Positions 33,477 through 41,868 of a stretch of 64,000 nucleotides of DNA are shown here, piece by piece. This DNA is from Alcanivorax sp. DG881. Lineage in GTDB: Bacteria > Pseudomonadota > Gammaproteobacteria > Pseudomonadales > Alcanivoracaceae. Below the pieces are notes generated by a model. The model did not search any database, had not been told where the DNA came from, and worked only from the letters and a program-made list of their open reading frames with translations. Position numbers and translations under genes: made by a program. The DNA lies in NCBI RefSeq assembly GCF_000155615.1, contig NZ_DS989915.1, positions 2,458,565 through 2,522,564 on the forward strand. The letters are read 5' to 3'. Position 1 is the first letter of the stretch. Every line of letters begins with the position of its first letter.

Positions 33477-33499
33477 AAAGCCCGCACGCAGCGGGCTTT
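33477..33499 (-). terminator. Intrinsic terminator
   Basis: AAAGCCCGC at 33477-33485 pairs with GCGGGCTTT at 33491-33499 with a 5-base loop. Read on the minus strand, a T-rich tail follows (GGGCTTTTTTG), so it ends the YdeI-like transcript. Confidence 0.85.
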
Positions 33500-33520
33500 A
33501 TGTTGGTAAATCGTCACTAT

Positions 33521-33661
33521 TCAGGCAGCTTGCGGCTTCTCGTGCATCCGGTTGGCCCGTCGGAAGGTGCCGAGATCATTGAACCGCACCCCATTCTCCT
33601 TCAACACCCCATGAGCTCGCTTGGCGGTCATCTGCCGTACGTGGAAGGGGTCGCGGATCAC
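33521..33661 (-). CDS. Possible 46-residue small protein
   Basis: A short frame in phase with, and 16 bases beyond, the stop of the YdeI-like gene. It begins at GTG 33661 (or ATG 33631) and reads IRDPFHVRQMTAKRAHGV, then LKENGVRFNDLGTFRRAN, ending HEKPQAA. It is basic and ends 22 bases before a terminator. It has no clear ribosome site and no recognised family. It may be a real small protein or a decayed gene end. Confidence 0.3.
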   Translation of the reverse strand: MIRDPFHVRQMTAKRAHGVLKENGVRFNDLGTFRRANRMHEKPQAA

Positions 33662-33673
33662 AAGCGGGGGTTT

Positions 33674-33943
33674 TTACGCCTTGCCGGTGCGTTCACGGTG
33701 GGGGCAGCCCGGCCAGCAACAGGGGCGGCGTTTGCCGGCGGTGAGATTTTCCTGGGCACGGGTAATGCGACCCCGTCGGGTGTCGGCTTTCTTGGCGTCT
33801 TCTATCCAGCAGATCCACTCGTTGCGCGCCAGTGGGGTGATGTCCTCCCACTGGGTGAGCATGGCTGGATCGGTTTGCAGGGTTTGCCGCAAGTCGTCGG
33901 GCAAGGCGTGGACGACGCCACCGCTGATGGTGCTGTTTTTCAT
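33674..33943 (-). CDS. YdeI/OmpD-associated family protein, single-domain form
   Basis: An 89-residue protein matching only the C-terminal domain of YdeI/OmpD-associated proteins: LPDDLRQTLQTDPAMLTQWEDITPLARNEWICWIEDAKKADTRRGRITRAQENLTAGKRRPC (described here by its ends LPDDLRQTL and GKRRPC). Full-length members have an additional N-terminal DUF1905 domain, which is missing. GGAGG lies just before ATG 33943. A strong terminator lies downstream. In related species such proteins have been linked to peptide or bacteriocin tolerance; the role here is not known. Confidence 0.8.
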   Translation of the reverse strand: MKNSTISGGVVHALPDDLRQTLQTDPAMLTQWEDITPLARNEWICWIEDAKKADTRRGRITRAQENLTAGKRRPCCWPGCPHRERTGKA

Positions 33944-34015
33944 GATGGCCTCCTCCCTGTTGCCGCCACGGTTACCCGGTTTGCTGGTTGTGGTTGGTTC
34001 TACGTCTACATATTT

Positions 34016-34945
34016 TCAGACGTTGGCATAATTGTGCAGATGATGCTCTGAAAAATCCCACAGTTTTTTTGCGACGTCTGTATTGCCCGCTTCTGCTGAA
34101 GGCCGTGCGGCCCGGCAATGGGAAAAATAGCCGCCAGCGATGTCTTCAGCATTGTCATGGGTGGCACACAGGACGCTGGTGGCGGCGCCTTGATGCGGTG
34201 TTTTGGTGAGGGGGCTGACCAGTGTGAAGAGTGCCTGGGTCAGCCAGGATTCACGGCCGAATCCGGTGGTGACCAGCGCGCCGGGGTGTACGGCGCAGGC
34301 GGTGAGGCCCTGGCTGCCATAGCGCTGCTGGAGTTCCAGTGACATCAGTGCGTTGCACAGCTTGGCCTGGCCATAGGCATTGAAGGCGGTTATGCGGTTC
34401 TGTTTTTTGGCCACAAGCAGGTTGTCGAAGTTCAGCCGCAACGGGTACCGGTGTGATTCGCTGGAGACCATGACGATACGAGGGGCTGGCGCCTTGAGGA
34501 TGGTGTCGAGCAACCCTTTGGTCAGCATGAAATGGCCCAGGTGGCAGACGGCCACGGTTCGCTCGATTCCCTGATCGGTTAGCAGGTATTTGGTCGACAT
34601 GGAGCCGGCATTGCAGATGAGTATGTCCAGATGAGGAATGTGCTCACGTTGGGCAATATCCTCCAGACAGGCTTGGATGCTGGCTGGATCAGCAAGGTCC
34701 AGAGAGACCAGTTCAACCTGGGCATCGGGGTGGTCGCGGCGAATGCTGGAAATGGCATCTTCGCCAAGGGTTGGATTTCGGCAGGCCAGGATAACAAGCG
34801 CCCCGGCTGCAGCCAGAGAGCGGGCGGTTTCATAGCCAATGCCGCCATTGGCGCCGGTCACCATGGCGATTTTCCCTGACAGGTTCTTTCCTTCCAGCAC
34901 TTGGTCGGCAGTGCTGTTGCGATTGAATGTGGATGACAGCGTCAT
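34016..34945 (-). CDS. Short-chain dehydrogenase/reductase
   Basis: A 309-residue NAD(P)-dependent oxidoreductase of the retinol-dehydrogenase-like SDR type. MVTGANGGIGYETARSLAAAGA is the cofactor loop near residue 30. LDILICNAGSM follows, and AYGQAKLCNALMSLELQQR holds the catalytic YxxxK. SSESHRYPLRLNF provides the Ser region. AAAGGATCATC precedes ATG 34945. The amidase gene lies just upstream on the same strand with a short gap, so they could be co-expressed. The substrate is unknown. Confidence 0.9.
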   Translation of the reverse strand: MTLSSTFNRNSTADQVLEGKNLSGKIAMVTGANGGIGYETARSLAAAGALVILACRNPTLGEDAISSIRRDHPDAQVELVSLDLADPASIQACLEDIAQREHIPHLDILICNAGSMSTKYLLTDQGIERTVAVCHLGHFMLTKGLLDTILKAPAPRIVMVSSESHRYPLRLNFDNLLVAKKQNRITAFNAYGQAKLCNALMSLELQQRYGSQGLTACAVHPGALVTTGFGRESWLTQALFTLVSPLTKTPHQGAATSVLCATHDNAEDIAGGYFSHCRAARPSAEAGNTDVAKKLWDFSEHHLHNYANV

Positions 34946-35008
34946 GATGATCCTTTCCCCTATTCTGTTGGCCGGTGTGTGTGCAAGGCGTGTCTGGTTG
35001 CTTGTGTA

Positions 35009-36424
35009 TCAGCGTTGATCAAGCCGGATGAACGGCTGTACCTGCTCCAGTTCAAAGGCCAGCTCCAGCAAAGTGCGTTCCTCGCCGTGGCGGCCGTTGA
35101 GCTGGACGCCGATGGGCAGGCCGTTGTCGGCCTGGCCCAGCGGCAGGGACAGGCCCGGGCTGCCGGAGGCGTTGTTGGCCGGGGTGAAGGTGGTGTAGCG
35201 CAGCAGGCGTTCCAGCTGGGTGTCGAAGTCCACATCGGCGCCCAGATAGCCCAGTTCCGGCGTGGTGTGGGCGAGCACCGGGGTGAGCACCACGTCGTAC
35301 TGGTTAAATACTTCTGCGTAGCGGGCCTGGCTCTGGCGAAGCTGGCGCAGCATGCCGGGGGTTTTCAGGAAGCGTTGACGGTAATAGCCGGCCAGGCCCT
35401 GTGAAAGCGGGTCCAGTTGCTGGCCATCGAATCCCTGGGGGAAAAGAGCGCGGCCGAATTTACTGACGAAGAACGCGAGCATGGCCCAGTAAAGCAGGAA
35501 GTCGTCCACAAACCGTTGGGGCAGGTCGATGTGGGCCACGTCCACATGGTGGCCCAGAGCGGACAGCTGTTTGGCGGTGGCTTCCACGGCGGCACGGGTT
35601 TGCGGGCAAGTGGGGTCGCCGGCGATGGAGTCCACCATCAGGCCGATGCGTAGCCGCTGTTTGCTGGGGCCGGTGACGTGCCCGATAGCGGGTAGCTTGC
35701 TGTTGCGATAGTACTTTTCGGCTTCAGCGAAGAAGTTGGCGGTGTCGCGCATGGTGCGGGTGAGCACGCCATCGCTGATGATATTGACCGGCAAGGCTTT
35801 GGCGGCTTCCTGGGTGACAAGGCGCCCACGGGTACTTTTCAGGCCCACAAGGCCGCAGACCGCTGCGGGGATGCGAATGGAGCCGCCGCCGTCGTTGCCG
35901 TGGGCAATGGGCACGGCGCCTGCGGCCACCAGTGCGGCGCTGCCGCCGGAGGAGCCGCCGGCGGAGTGGTTCAGGTGCCAGGGGTTGCGGGTGGCCGGGG
36001 CGTGAGCCATCTCGGTGGAGGCGGTAAAGCCGAAGGCGGGCAGGGTGGTCTTGCCTAGCAAGTTAAAACCCTGAGCCAGATACTGCTTCGCCAGTACGCT
36101 GGTTTTCTTCATGGGCTTGCCGCCCACGGCGGCACTGCCGTGGCCGGTGGGTAGGCCGCGCAGGTCGATATTGTCCTTGATCAAGCTGGGAACGCCGGCA
36201 AAAAAGCCCTCAAAATGCTTGTTGTTTGCCCGTTCTCGCGCTTCTGCATAGGTGTCCAGCACCAGCCCGTTGAGGGTGGGATTGACCCGCTGCAAGCGGG
36301 CGATGGCGGCCTCGGTGGCGTCGGTTGTGCTGATGTCGCCGCGCTGCAGGCGTTCTGCCAGGGCGGTGGCATCATCGGTGCCCAGGGCGTCATCGGTAAA
36401 GGCGTGAAGCGTGTGCTGTGTCAT
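35009..36424 (-). CDS. Amidase (amidase signature family)
   Basis: A 471-residue hydrolase of the amidase signature family, predicted to cleave an amide. VPSLIKDNIDLRGLPTGHGSAAVGG carries the catalytic Lys. NHSAGGSSGGSAALVAAGAVPIAHGNDGGGSIRIPAA is the Gly/Ser signature with the cis-Ser and nucleophilic Ser. Substrate loops follow near SPGLSLPLGQADNGLPIGVQL. GAGAG lies before ATG 36424. No signal peptide is seen. The SDR gene follows on the same strand after 63 bases. The amide hydrolysed cannot be read from the sequence. Confidence 0.92.
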   Translation of the reverse strand: MTQHTLHAFTDDALGTDDATALAERLQRGDISTTDATEAAIARLQRVNPTLNGLVLDTYAEARERANNKHFEGFFAGVPSLIKDNIDLRGLPTGHGSAAVGGKPMKKTSVLAKQYLAQGFNLLGKTTLPAFGFTASTEMAHAPATRNPWHLNHSAGGSSGGSAALVAAGAVPIAHGNDGGGSIRIPAAVCGLVGLKSTRGRLVTQEAAKALPVNIISDGVLTRTMRDTANFFAEAEKYYRNSKLPAIGHVTGPSKQRLRIGLMVDSIAGDPTCPQTRAAVEATAKQLSALGHHVDVAHIDLPQRFVDDFLLYWAMLAFFVSKFGRALFPQGFDGQQLDPLSQGLAGYYRQRFLKTPGMLRQLRQSQARYAEVFNQYDVVLTPVLAHTTPELGYLGADVDFDTQLERLLRYTTFTPANNASGSPGLSLPLGQADNGLPIGVQLNGRHGEERTLLELAFELEQVQPFIRLDQR

Positions 36425-36522
36425 GGTCTCTCACGGGCAGGTTGTTATTTTGCACGAATGTACCAACTTGGCGCGAGCCAGGCAGGGGCGGATCGGGCCA
36501 ATCGGGTTGGCGGCAGAGGTTT

Positions 36523-37353
36523 TCAGGGGCGGGCCCGTTCCACGCGCTTGTGCTGGGCGAGCAAGTGGCGGGCCAGGGTGGTCAGTTCGGCAATGCTGCC
36601 GACCACGGCATCCGGGCGGTGGGGGTGTTTGACCGTGTGCGGAAAAATCTTGTCCAGCCAGGCCTGATCCCAGCCCGCGCCATTGTAGAAAATGGAGGTG
36701 ACGCCGGCTTCCTTGGCGGCAATCACGTCGGTGGTGCTGTCGCCCACGTACCAGCAGCTTTCGGCGGGAGGCCTGTTGAGCATCTCCATGGCCTTCAACA
36801 GCATCTGTGGTGAGGGTTTGCGTTTTTCCACATCGCTGCCGCATACCACGACATCGAACAGGTCTTCCCAGCCGGTGCCGTCTACCAGCGCCAGTTCATG
36901 CTCCAGAAATTCCCGTTTACGGTTGGAGATCAGCCCGGTTTTTACGCCCAGCTCACGCAGGTGTTCCAGTTGCGGTCGAATGTCCGGTTCCAGTGGATGC
37001 ACCTCGGCCACGTATTTTCGGTAGGCCTGGTCAAACGCCTGGTGGGCGCGCCCTTTGGCATCCTGATCACTGCCGAACAGCACTTCGAAAATATCGGTGC
37101 GGGAAATCTTCCGTTGAGACACGATTTTCGGGTGCAGCCGATGGTGATCTTTCACATAAATCAGCAGCTTGGCGTCTTCAATGGTTTTGGATTCATCCGG
37201 GTCCAGCAGCCGGTCCCACAGGTCGAGATTTTCTAGTTGGGGAAGGATGTCATCCACGGCGTGATACATGGCGTCATGGGTATCCACCAAGGTGGCATGC
37301 CAGTCGATCAGGATGACATCGGGGCGCGCATGGGGCAGTTGAAGGATGCTCAT
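36523..37353 (-). CDS. HAD family hydrolase with altered motif I
   Basis: A 276-residue HAD-type protein. Motif I is LIDWHATLVDT instead of the usual DxDGT: the nucleophile Asp17 is there, but the second Asp, the general acid/base, is replaced by His19. Motif II (GLISNRKREF), motif III (KRKPSPQMLL) and motif IV (YVGDSTTDVIAAKEAG) are intact. An alpha-helical cap lies between motifs I and II. The overall shape is like phosphoglycolate phosphatases, but the substitution leaves the chemistry open. ATG 37353 has a weak ribosome site, and an upstream frame to 37446 is not conserved-looking. Confidence 0.85.
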   Translation of the reverse strand: MSILQLPHARPDVILIDWHATLVDTHDAMYHAVDDILPQLENLDLWDRLLDPDESKTIEDAKLLIYVKDHHRLHPKIVSQRKISRTDIFEVLFGSDQDAKGRAHQAFDQAYRKYVAEVHPLEPDIRPQLEHLRELGVKTGLISNRKREFLEHELALVDGTGWEDLFDVVVCGSDVEKRKPSPQMLLKAMEMLNRPPAESCWYVGDSTTDVIAAKEAGVTSIFYNGAGWDQAWLDKIFPHTVKHPHRPDAVVGSIAELTTLARHLLAQHKRVERARP

Positions 37354-37640
37354 TATGAGGTTGCCCGTGGGTTGTGAGTAGTGGGTTATATCCTGGTCAC
37401 ATTGGCGTGTCGCCATGCCGTTAAGCTTAACCACCAGTATAGACAACCGCGTGTGTTTTTTAAGGCTCTGTAAGACGTGTCACCATTTTGAAAAGCTTTG
37501 GGTGGGACTATCGTGACACTCTGTAAAATTTGTGCTTCTATCGGAGGCGGATCACTGGTTTAACGTTGCAGCTCGGGGTGCTCAACAGTTCTGCCCGGGA
37601 ATGGCGGCGATTAACAAAACAATGAACAGGGATGATGATC

Positions 37641-38801
37641 ATGGGTACTCTCGCTTCCAGGCGCACCCTCGGTACAGCGCTGCTTCTTGCTCCTCTCACT
37701 TGCTTGGCGGATTCCTCTTTCGAAGTTTACGGCTTCGGGATGGTGGATTATGTACAGGCGTTTGATCGACCCAATCCGGATTGGGTGGGGGCGTTGCGCC
37801 CCAGCCGTATTCCCACCAACGCGTCCTCCGTTGGCAGTGACGGCCAGGCCACGTTGAGTGTTCGCCAGAGCCGTCTGGGTGTGAATGCCAGCACCATGGC
37901 CGGTGACAGTGAACTGACTACCAAATTCGAATTCGATATGTACGGCGTCGGCCCGGATGAGGGTCAGACGACGATTCGTTTGCGTCATGCCTACGGCGAG
38001 TGGAAATCCATTCTGGCCGGGCAAACTAACAGTGTCTTCATGGACGGGGATGTGTTCCCTAATGTGATCGACTATTGGGGCCCGTCCGGCATGGTGTTCC
38101 TGCGTAATCCGCAGATTCGCTGGACGCCGGTGCAGGGCGACCAGACCGTGGCAGTCGCGATTGAAACTCCGGGTAGCGGGGTAGATAACGGGCTGGATCC
38201 GAATACCACTGCGGGTGATAACGAATACCCTGATCTCACTGCGCACTTCCGCCAGGTTGGCGATTGGGGGCACTTCCAGGTAGCGGGTATCTTGCGCCAA
38301 GTGGGCTATGACACTCCCGGCGCTCCCGATGGGAGCCCGGACGACAGCGAGCTGGGGTGGGGCGTTAACCTGACCACGACGATCAATTTGCTGGAAAAAG
38401 ACCGCCTGATTCTGGGTGTAGTTCATGGTGATGGTATTTCCAACTACATGAACGACGGTGGGGTCGATATGGCGCCGGATGGTAATGCCATTGATCCGGA
38501 TTACCAGGTGGTGCCACTGACCGGCCTGATCAGTTATTACGAACATGCCTGGAATGACCGTTACAGTTCCGCTATTGGCTATAGCTCTACCGAAATCGAC
38601 AACACGGATTTCCAGGGCCCGGATGCCTTCAATAAGGGCGAGTATGCCTCCACCAACTTGCTCTATACCCCTAATGACAAGGTAATGATGGGGGTGGAAT
38701 ACCTGTTTGGTAAGCGCACCGCCAATGACGGTGACAAGGGTTACGACCGCCGTGTCCAGTTCAGCGTCAAATACAGTTTTTCCAGTGGCAATCTGCTTTA
38801 A
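37641..38801 (+). CDS. DcaP-like outer-membrane porin
   Basis: A 386-residue porin with a signal peptide (MGTLASRRTLGTALLLAPLTCLADS) and barrel strands alternating aromatic and polar residues, ending FSVKYSFSSGNLL. The start FEVYGFGMVDYVQAF, the segment RQSRLGVNASTM, and WKSILAGQTNSVFMD match DcaP-type trimeric channels, known for dicarboxylate or peptide uptake in Acinetobacter. Nearby ATGs at 37632 and 37635 are possible starts. AGGGATGA best fits 37641. The exported glutaminase gene follows after 35 bases, so the two are likely in one operon. Confidence 0.8.
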   Translation: MGTLASRRTLGTALLLAPLTCLADSSFEVYGFGMVDYVQAFDRPNPDWVGALRPSRIPTNASSVGSDGQATLSVRQSRLGVNASTMAGDSELTTKFEFDMYGVGPDEGQTTIRLRHAYGEWKSILAGQTNSVFMDGDVFPNVIDYWGPSGMVFLRNPQIRWTPVQGDQTVAVAIETPGSGVDNGLDPNTTAGDNEYPDLTAHFRQVGDWGHFQVAGILRQVGYDTPGAPDGSPDDSELGWGVNLTTTINLLEKDRLILGVVHGDGISNYMNDGGVDMAPDGNAIDPDYQVVPLTGLISYYEHAWNDRYSSAIGYSSTEIDNTDFQGPDAFNKGEYASTNLLYTPNDKVMMGVEYLFGKRTANDGDKGYDRRVQFSVKYSFSSGNLL

Positions 38802-38836
38802 GTGGAAGCCGGAATCTCTCAGAGGGAGCATGAGTA

Positions 38837-39895
38837 ATGCAATATTCACGTAAGTTCTTCAGCCTGTTTTTTGCCGGTATGCTGGCGGTGGCAAGCGCCA
38901 GCTGCTCGGCAGAAAACGAGGCGCCAGCGGCGTCTCCGGTGGACAGCAAGCTCACCGAAAAGAACATCAATGCCGAATTGAAAAAGGCCTACGACAAGTA
39001 CAAGGGCCTGAAGGAAGGCGCCAACGCGGATTACATCCCGGCGCTGGACAAGGTGGATTCCAACATCTTCGGTATCGTGTTGGTGACGGTGGACGGCAAA
39101 GTCTACACCGTGGGTGATATCGAATCGGAAGTGTCCATTCAGTCCATCTCCAAGGTCTTCACCATGGCCAAGGTGACAGAGGAAAAAGGCATTGATGCCC
39201 TGCCCAAGAATGTGGGCGTAGACGCCACCGGCCAGGTATTCAATTCCATCTATGCCATCGAGCAGAACCAGGGCCATGAAATGAACCCGTTGGTGAATGC
39301 CGGTGCGATTACCACCACCAGCATGGTGCAGGGCAAGAGCTACAACGAAATCTGGAACAAGATTCTCGGTTATTACAGTGATTTTGCCGGTCGGGATTTG
39401 ACCGTGCTGGAAGATATCTACAAGTCGGAAGCTGCCACCAACCAGCGTAACCAGGCGATTGCTCACCTGATGTATGCCTACGGCCATATAGAAGGCGACC
39501 CGCTGCAGGCCACCGACATTTATACCCGTCAATGCTCTGTGGGTGTCAACACGAAGGATCTGGGGATGATGGCAGCCACTCTGGCCAATGCAGGCACCAA
39601 CCCGGTTACCGGTAAGTCGCTGGTCAACCCGGAAGACATGCCGGAAATTCTGGCGGTGATGGCGACGGCCGGGCTGTATGACGATGCGGGCAAGTGGTTG
39701 TACAAAACCGGTCTGCCTGCCAAGAGTGGTGTGGGCGGTGGTATTATTGCCGTTTCCCCGGGCAAGTTCGGCATCGCGGCTATTTCCCCGCCGCTGGATG
39801 CGGCCGGTAACAGCGTACGTGCCCAGAAAGCCATTGCTGATATCTCCGCAGCGCTGGGGGGCAACCCGTACGAAGCCGCACCTTATGGTAAGTAA
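38837..39895 (+). CDS. glsA: Exported glutaminase A
   Basis: A 352-residue serine-dependent beta-lactamase-like glutaminase that hydrolyses glutamine to glutamate and ammonia. SIQSISKVFTMA carries the catalytic SxxK. MNPLVNAGAITTTSMV, YSDFAGRDLTVLEDIY, and KTGLPAKSGVGGGIIAVSPGKFGIA match the family. Unlike the common cytosolic enzymes it has an N-terminal export signal (MQYSRKFFSLFFAGMLAVASASCS). The Cys suggests a lipoprotein, though the box VASASC is imperfect, so it may be a soluble periplasmic form. Its stop overlaps the next ATG by one base. A porin gene precedes it, consistent with amino-acid or peptide use. Confidence 0.9.
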   Translation: MQYSRKFFSLFFAGMLAVASASCSAENEAPAASPVDSKLTEKNINAELKKAYDKYKGLKEGANADYIPALDKVDSNIFGIVLVTVDGKVYTVGDIESEVSIQSISKVFTMAKVTEEKGIDALPKNVGVDATGQVFNSIYAIEQNQGHEMNPLVNAGAITTTSMVQGKSYNEIWNKILGYYSDFAGRDLTVLEDIYKSEAATNQRNQAIAHLMYAYGHIEGDPLQATDIYTRQCSVGVNTKDLGMMAATLANAGTNPVTGKSLVNPEDMPEILAVMATAGLYDDAGKWLYKTGLPAKSGVGGGIIAVSPGKFGIAAISPPLDAAGNSVRAQKAIADISAALGGNPYEAAPYGK

Positions 39896-41073
39896 TGAAA
39901 AAAGTCGTTGTTAATGGCTGGCCGGTAATGGCCGGCCGACCTTTCTCGTCTGGCAGTGCTTCCTGCCAGACAACCAAACAGGCAGCCTTCTGGGCTGCCT
40001 GTTTGGTTGTCGGCACCTTTCCTGCCGTCGCCTTTGCAGCGGACCAAACCTTTGACACGGCCAGTACCCCGCCGGAGATCTGGCAACCGCCCAGCTTTGA
40101 TGTGCAGCAATGGGACTGGATTCAGCTGGATACTGGTGAGTGGGTGAAGGGCCGTATAAAGGTCTTGCATGAAGAGTCGGTGGAAATCGACAGTGATCAT
40201 TTCGATCTGATTTCGATTGACTGGGAAGACGTGGCCTATATCCGCACGGGGCGCGTCATGTCGGTGCTGCTGGATGGCGGTGAAGTGATCCTGGGGCGTT
40301 TAACCACGGAGCGGGGCAAACTGCTGGTGGGCGGTGAACCGGTTGAGTTTCCGCAGGTCGTGGGTATTGCCTCGGCTTCACCCAGAGAGTTTGATTTGTG
40401 GACCGCAGATGTTTCGGTGGGCCTGAATTTCCGCAGTGGTAACGTGGAACAGAAAGACCTGAACACCAAGGTTTCACTGAAACGCCGCACGGTAAAGAAT
40501 AATACCAAGATGAGTTATACCGGTAACTATTCGGAATCGGAGTCCGAGCAGCTGGCCAATAACCACACGGCGAGCCTGAGTCATGATTATCGGATCAGCC
40601 ATAAGTGGTTTTTCAGGCCGATTCAGGCGGAATATTACCGTGATCCGTTCCAGAACCGTGAAGCAGAATGGACGGTAGGTTTTGGTGCGGGGTACCAGAT
40701 TTTTGATACGCCGAAGCTGGATTGGACGGTCTCGGCCGGTCCCGGCTATCAGCGTACCGAGTACGTGGACGTGGCGCCCGGCGAAGACCGTACCGTGTCT
40801 ACGCCTGCATTGCTGTTGGGCACTTATTACGATCAGGATATTACCGACAATATCGATTTCCAGATTGATTACCAGGTGACCTTGACGGAAGAGGACGCGG
40901 GCCGTGCCAAGCATGACTTCTATATGGCGCTGGACGTGGATCTGACCAGCCGTCTGGACCTGAGGCTGGCGGGTACCTGGAAGCGGATTGAAAGCCCGCA
41001 ACCAGACAGCGACGGCATTACCCCGGAAAAAGACGACTTTACCGCTACCCTGGGGCTTGCCCTGGAGATATAA
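39895..41073 (+). CDS. DUF481 outer-membrane protein (YdiY-like)
   Basis: A 392-residue predicted barrel. An N-terminal domain (GEWVKGRIKVLHEESVEIDSDHFDLISIDWEDVAYI and a similar VILGRL unit) is followed by DUF481 strands such as DVSVGLNFRSGNVEQKDLNTKVSLKRRTVKNNTKMSYTGNY, ending LGLALEI. The signal region is long (about 49 residues to AFA/ADQ) and its DNA holds a 19-bp perfect hairpin at 39969-40011. The ATG overlaps the glutaminase stop (TAATG), which implies coupling. A later start at ATG 39928 is possible. DUF481 proteins are known as salt-induced outer-membrane proteins, but their function is unclear. Confidence 0.82.
   Translation: MKKVVVNGWPVMAGRPFSSGSASCQTTKQAAFWAACLVVGTFPAVAFAADQTFDTASTPPEIWQPPSFDVQQWDWIQLDTGEWVKGRIKVLHEESVEIDSDHFDLISIDWEDVAYIRTGRVMSVLLDGGEVILGRLTTERGKLLVGGEPVEFPQVVGIASASPREFDLWTADVSVGLNFRSGNVEQKDLNTKVSLKRRTVKNNTKMSYTGNYSESESEQLANNHTASLSHDYRISHKWFFRPIQAEYYRDPFQNREAEWTVGFGAGYQIFDTPKLDWTVSAGPGYQRTEYVDVAPGEDRTVSTPALLLGTYYDQDITDNIDFQIDYQVTLTEEDAGRAKHDFYMALDVDLTSRLDLRLAGTWKRIESPQPDSDGITPEKDDFTATLGLALEI
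39969..40011 (+). promoter_or_regulatory. 19-bp perfect hairpin in DUF481 leader codons
   Basis: Positions 39969-39987 and 39993-40011 are perfect inverted copies with a 5-base loop (TTCTG). The arm begins GACAACC and ends GCAGCC. It lies inside the signal-peptide coding region, 74 bases after the ATG. It may attenuate translation or transcription, or be a terminator-like relic after the glutaminase gene. Confidence 0.7.
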
Positions 41074-41209
41074 GTGGTGAGGTGACGTGCGCGACGCCGA
41101 ATGCCTGGCGTCTTCTCCGTTTATTCAAAACCGCAAAATAGAGAGAGTGTTGTCTGTGGCAGGCTGCCTGCAGCCAGGCTGGCTACAGGCATCCTTTGTA
41201 CCGGTAAAA

Positions 41210-41683
41210 TTAAAGCTGGCCCAGCACCGTGTCGGCGCTGCTTTTGTCCACGCCTTTGGCGTCCACACCGATGTATTCCACCACGCCATCGTTGGCGATC
41301 AGGGCGAAACGCTTGCTGCGCATCCCCATGCCGCCACCGGTGGCGTCCAGTTCCAGCCCCAGCGCCTTGGCAAACTCGGCATTGCCGTCTGCCAGCATGG
41401 TCAGGCGCTCGGCGTTCTGGTCTTTCTGCCAGGCATCCAGCACGAAAGCGTCGTTAACAGCCATGCAGGCAATGGCATCCACCTTGTCCAGCAGGGCGTC
41501 GGCATTCACGACAAAGCCGGGCATGTGGGTGTTGGAGCAGCCGGGCGTGAAGGCGCCGGGTACGGCAAACAGCACCACCTTGCGACCTTTGAAAAATTCC
41601 CCGGTGTTGAGGTCTTCCGGGCCGTCTGGGCCGTTGGTTTTCAGGGTGATGGAGGGAAGGGTATCGCCAACTGCAATGCTCAT
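41210..41683 (-). CDS. Peroxiredoxin (Prx5/AhpC-TSA type)
   Basis: A 157-residue peroxiredoxin that would reduce hydrogen peroxide or organic peroxides. VVLFAVPGAFTPGCSNTHMPGF contains the peroxidatic Cys (about residue 49) with the conserved T and P. IACMAVNDAFVLDAW gives a second Cys near 73 that might resolve the disulfide. GGGMGMRSKRFALI is typical of the Prx5 group. AAGGA precedes ATG 41683 with fitting spacing. It is convergent with the DUF481 gene. It adds to the peroxide-handling genes in this window (two catalase-peroxidases). Confidence 0.9.
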   Translation of the reverse strand: MSIAVGDTLPSITLKTNGPDGPEDLNTGEFFKGRKVVLFAVPGAFTPGCSNTHMPGFVVNADALLDKVDAIACMAVNDAFVLDAWQKDQNAERLTMLADGNAEFAKALGLELDATGGGMGMRSKRFALIANDGVVEYIGVDAKGVDKSSADTVLGQL

Positions 41684-41868
41684 GATTCGCGTCCTTGGCT
41701 TGAGAATGGACACTCACTGTAGCAAAGAGACACGGACAAAAAAGGGGGTTTACGGACAGAGAGGCAAACCACCGCCACAGGGGCCTGTGAATGTGGCTTG
41801 TCCGCTGGTGTTGAATGCGAAACAGGTTCAGGGTAACTATCTGTTGAATCAGGCAAAAGGAGAAAGTT

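Noticed and set aside
37611-38849. A 412-codon minus-strand frame opposite the DcaP-like porin
   Set aside because: The plus-strand product has a signal peptide and porin strands. The antisense product has no recognisable motif.
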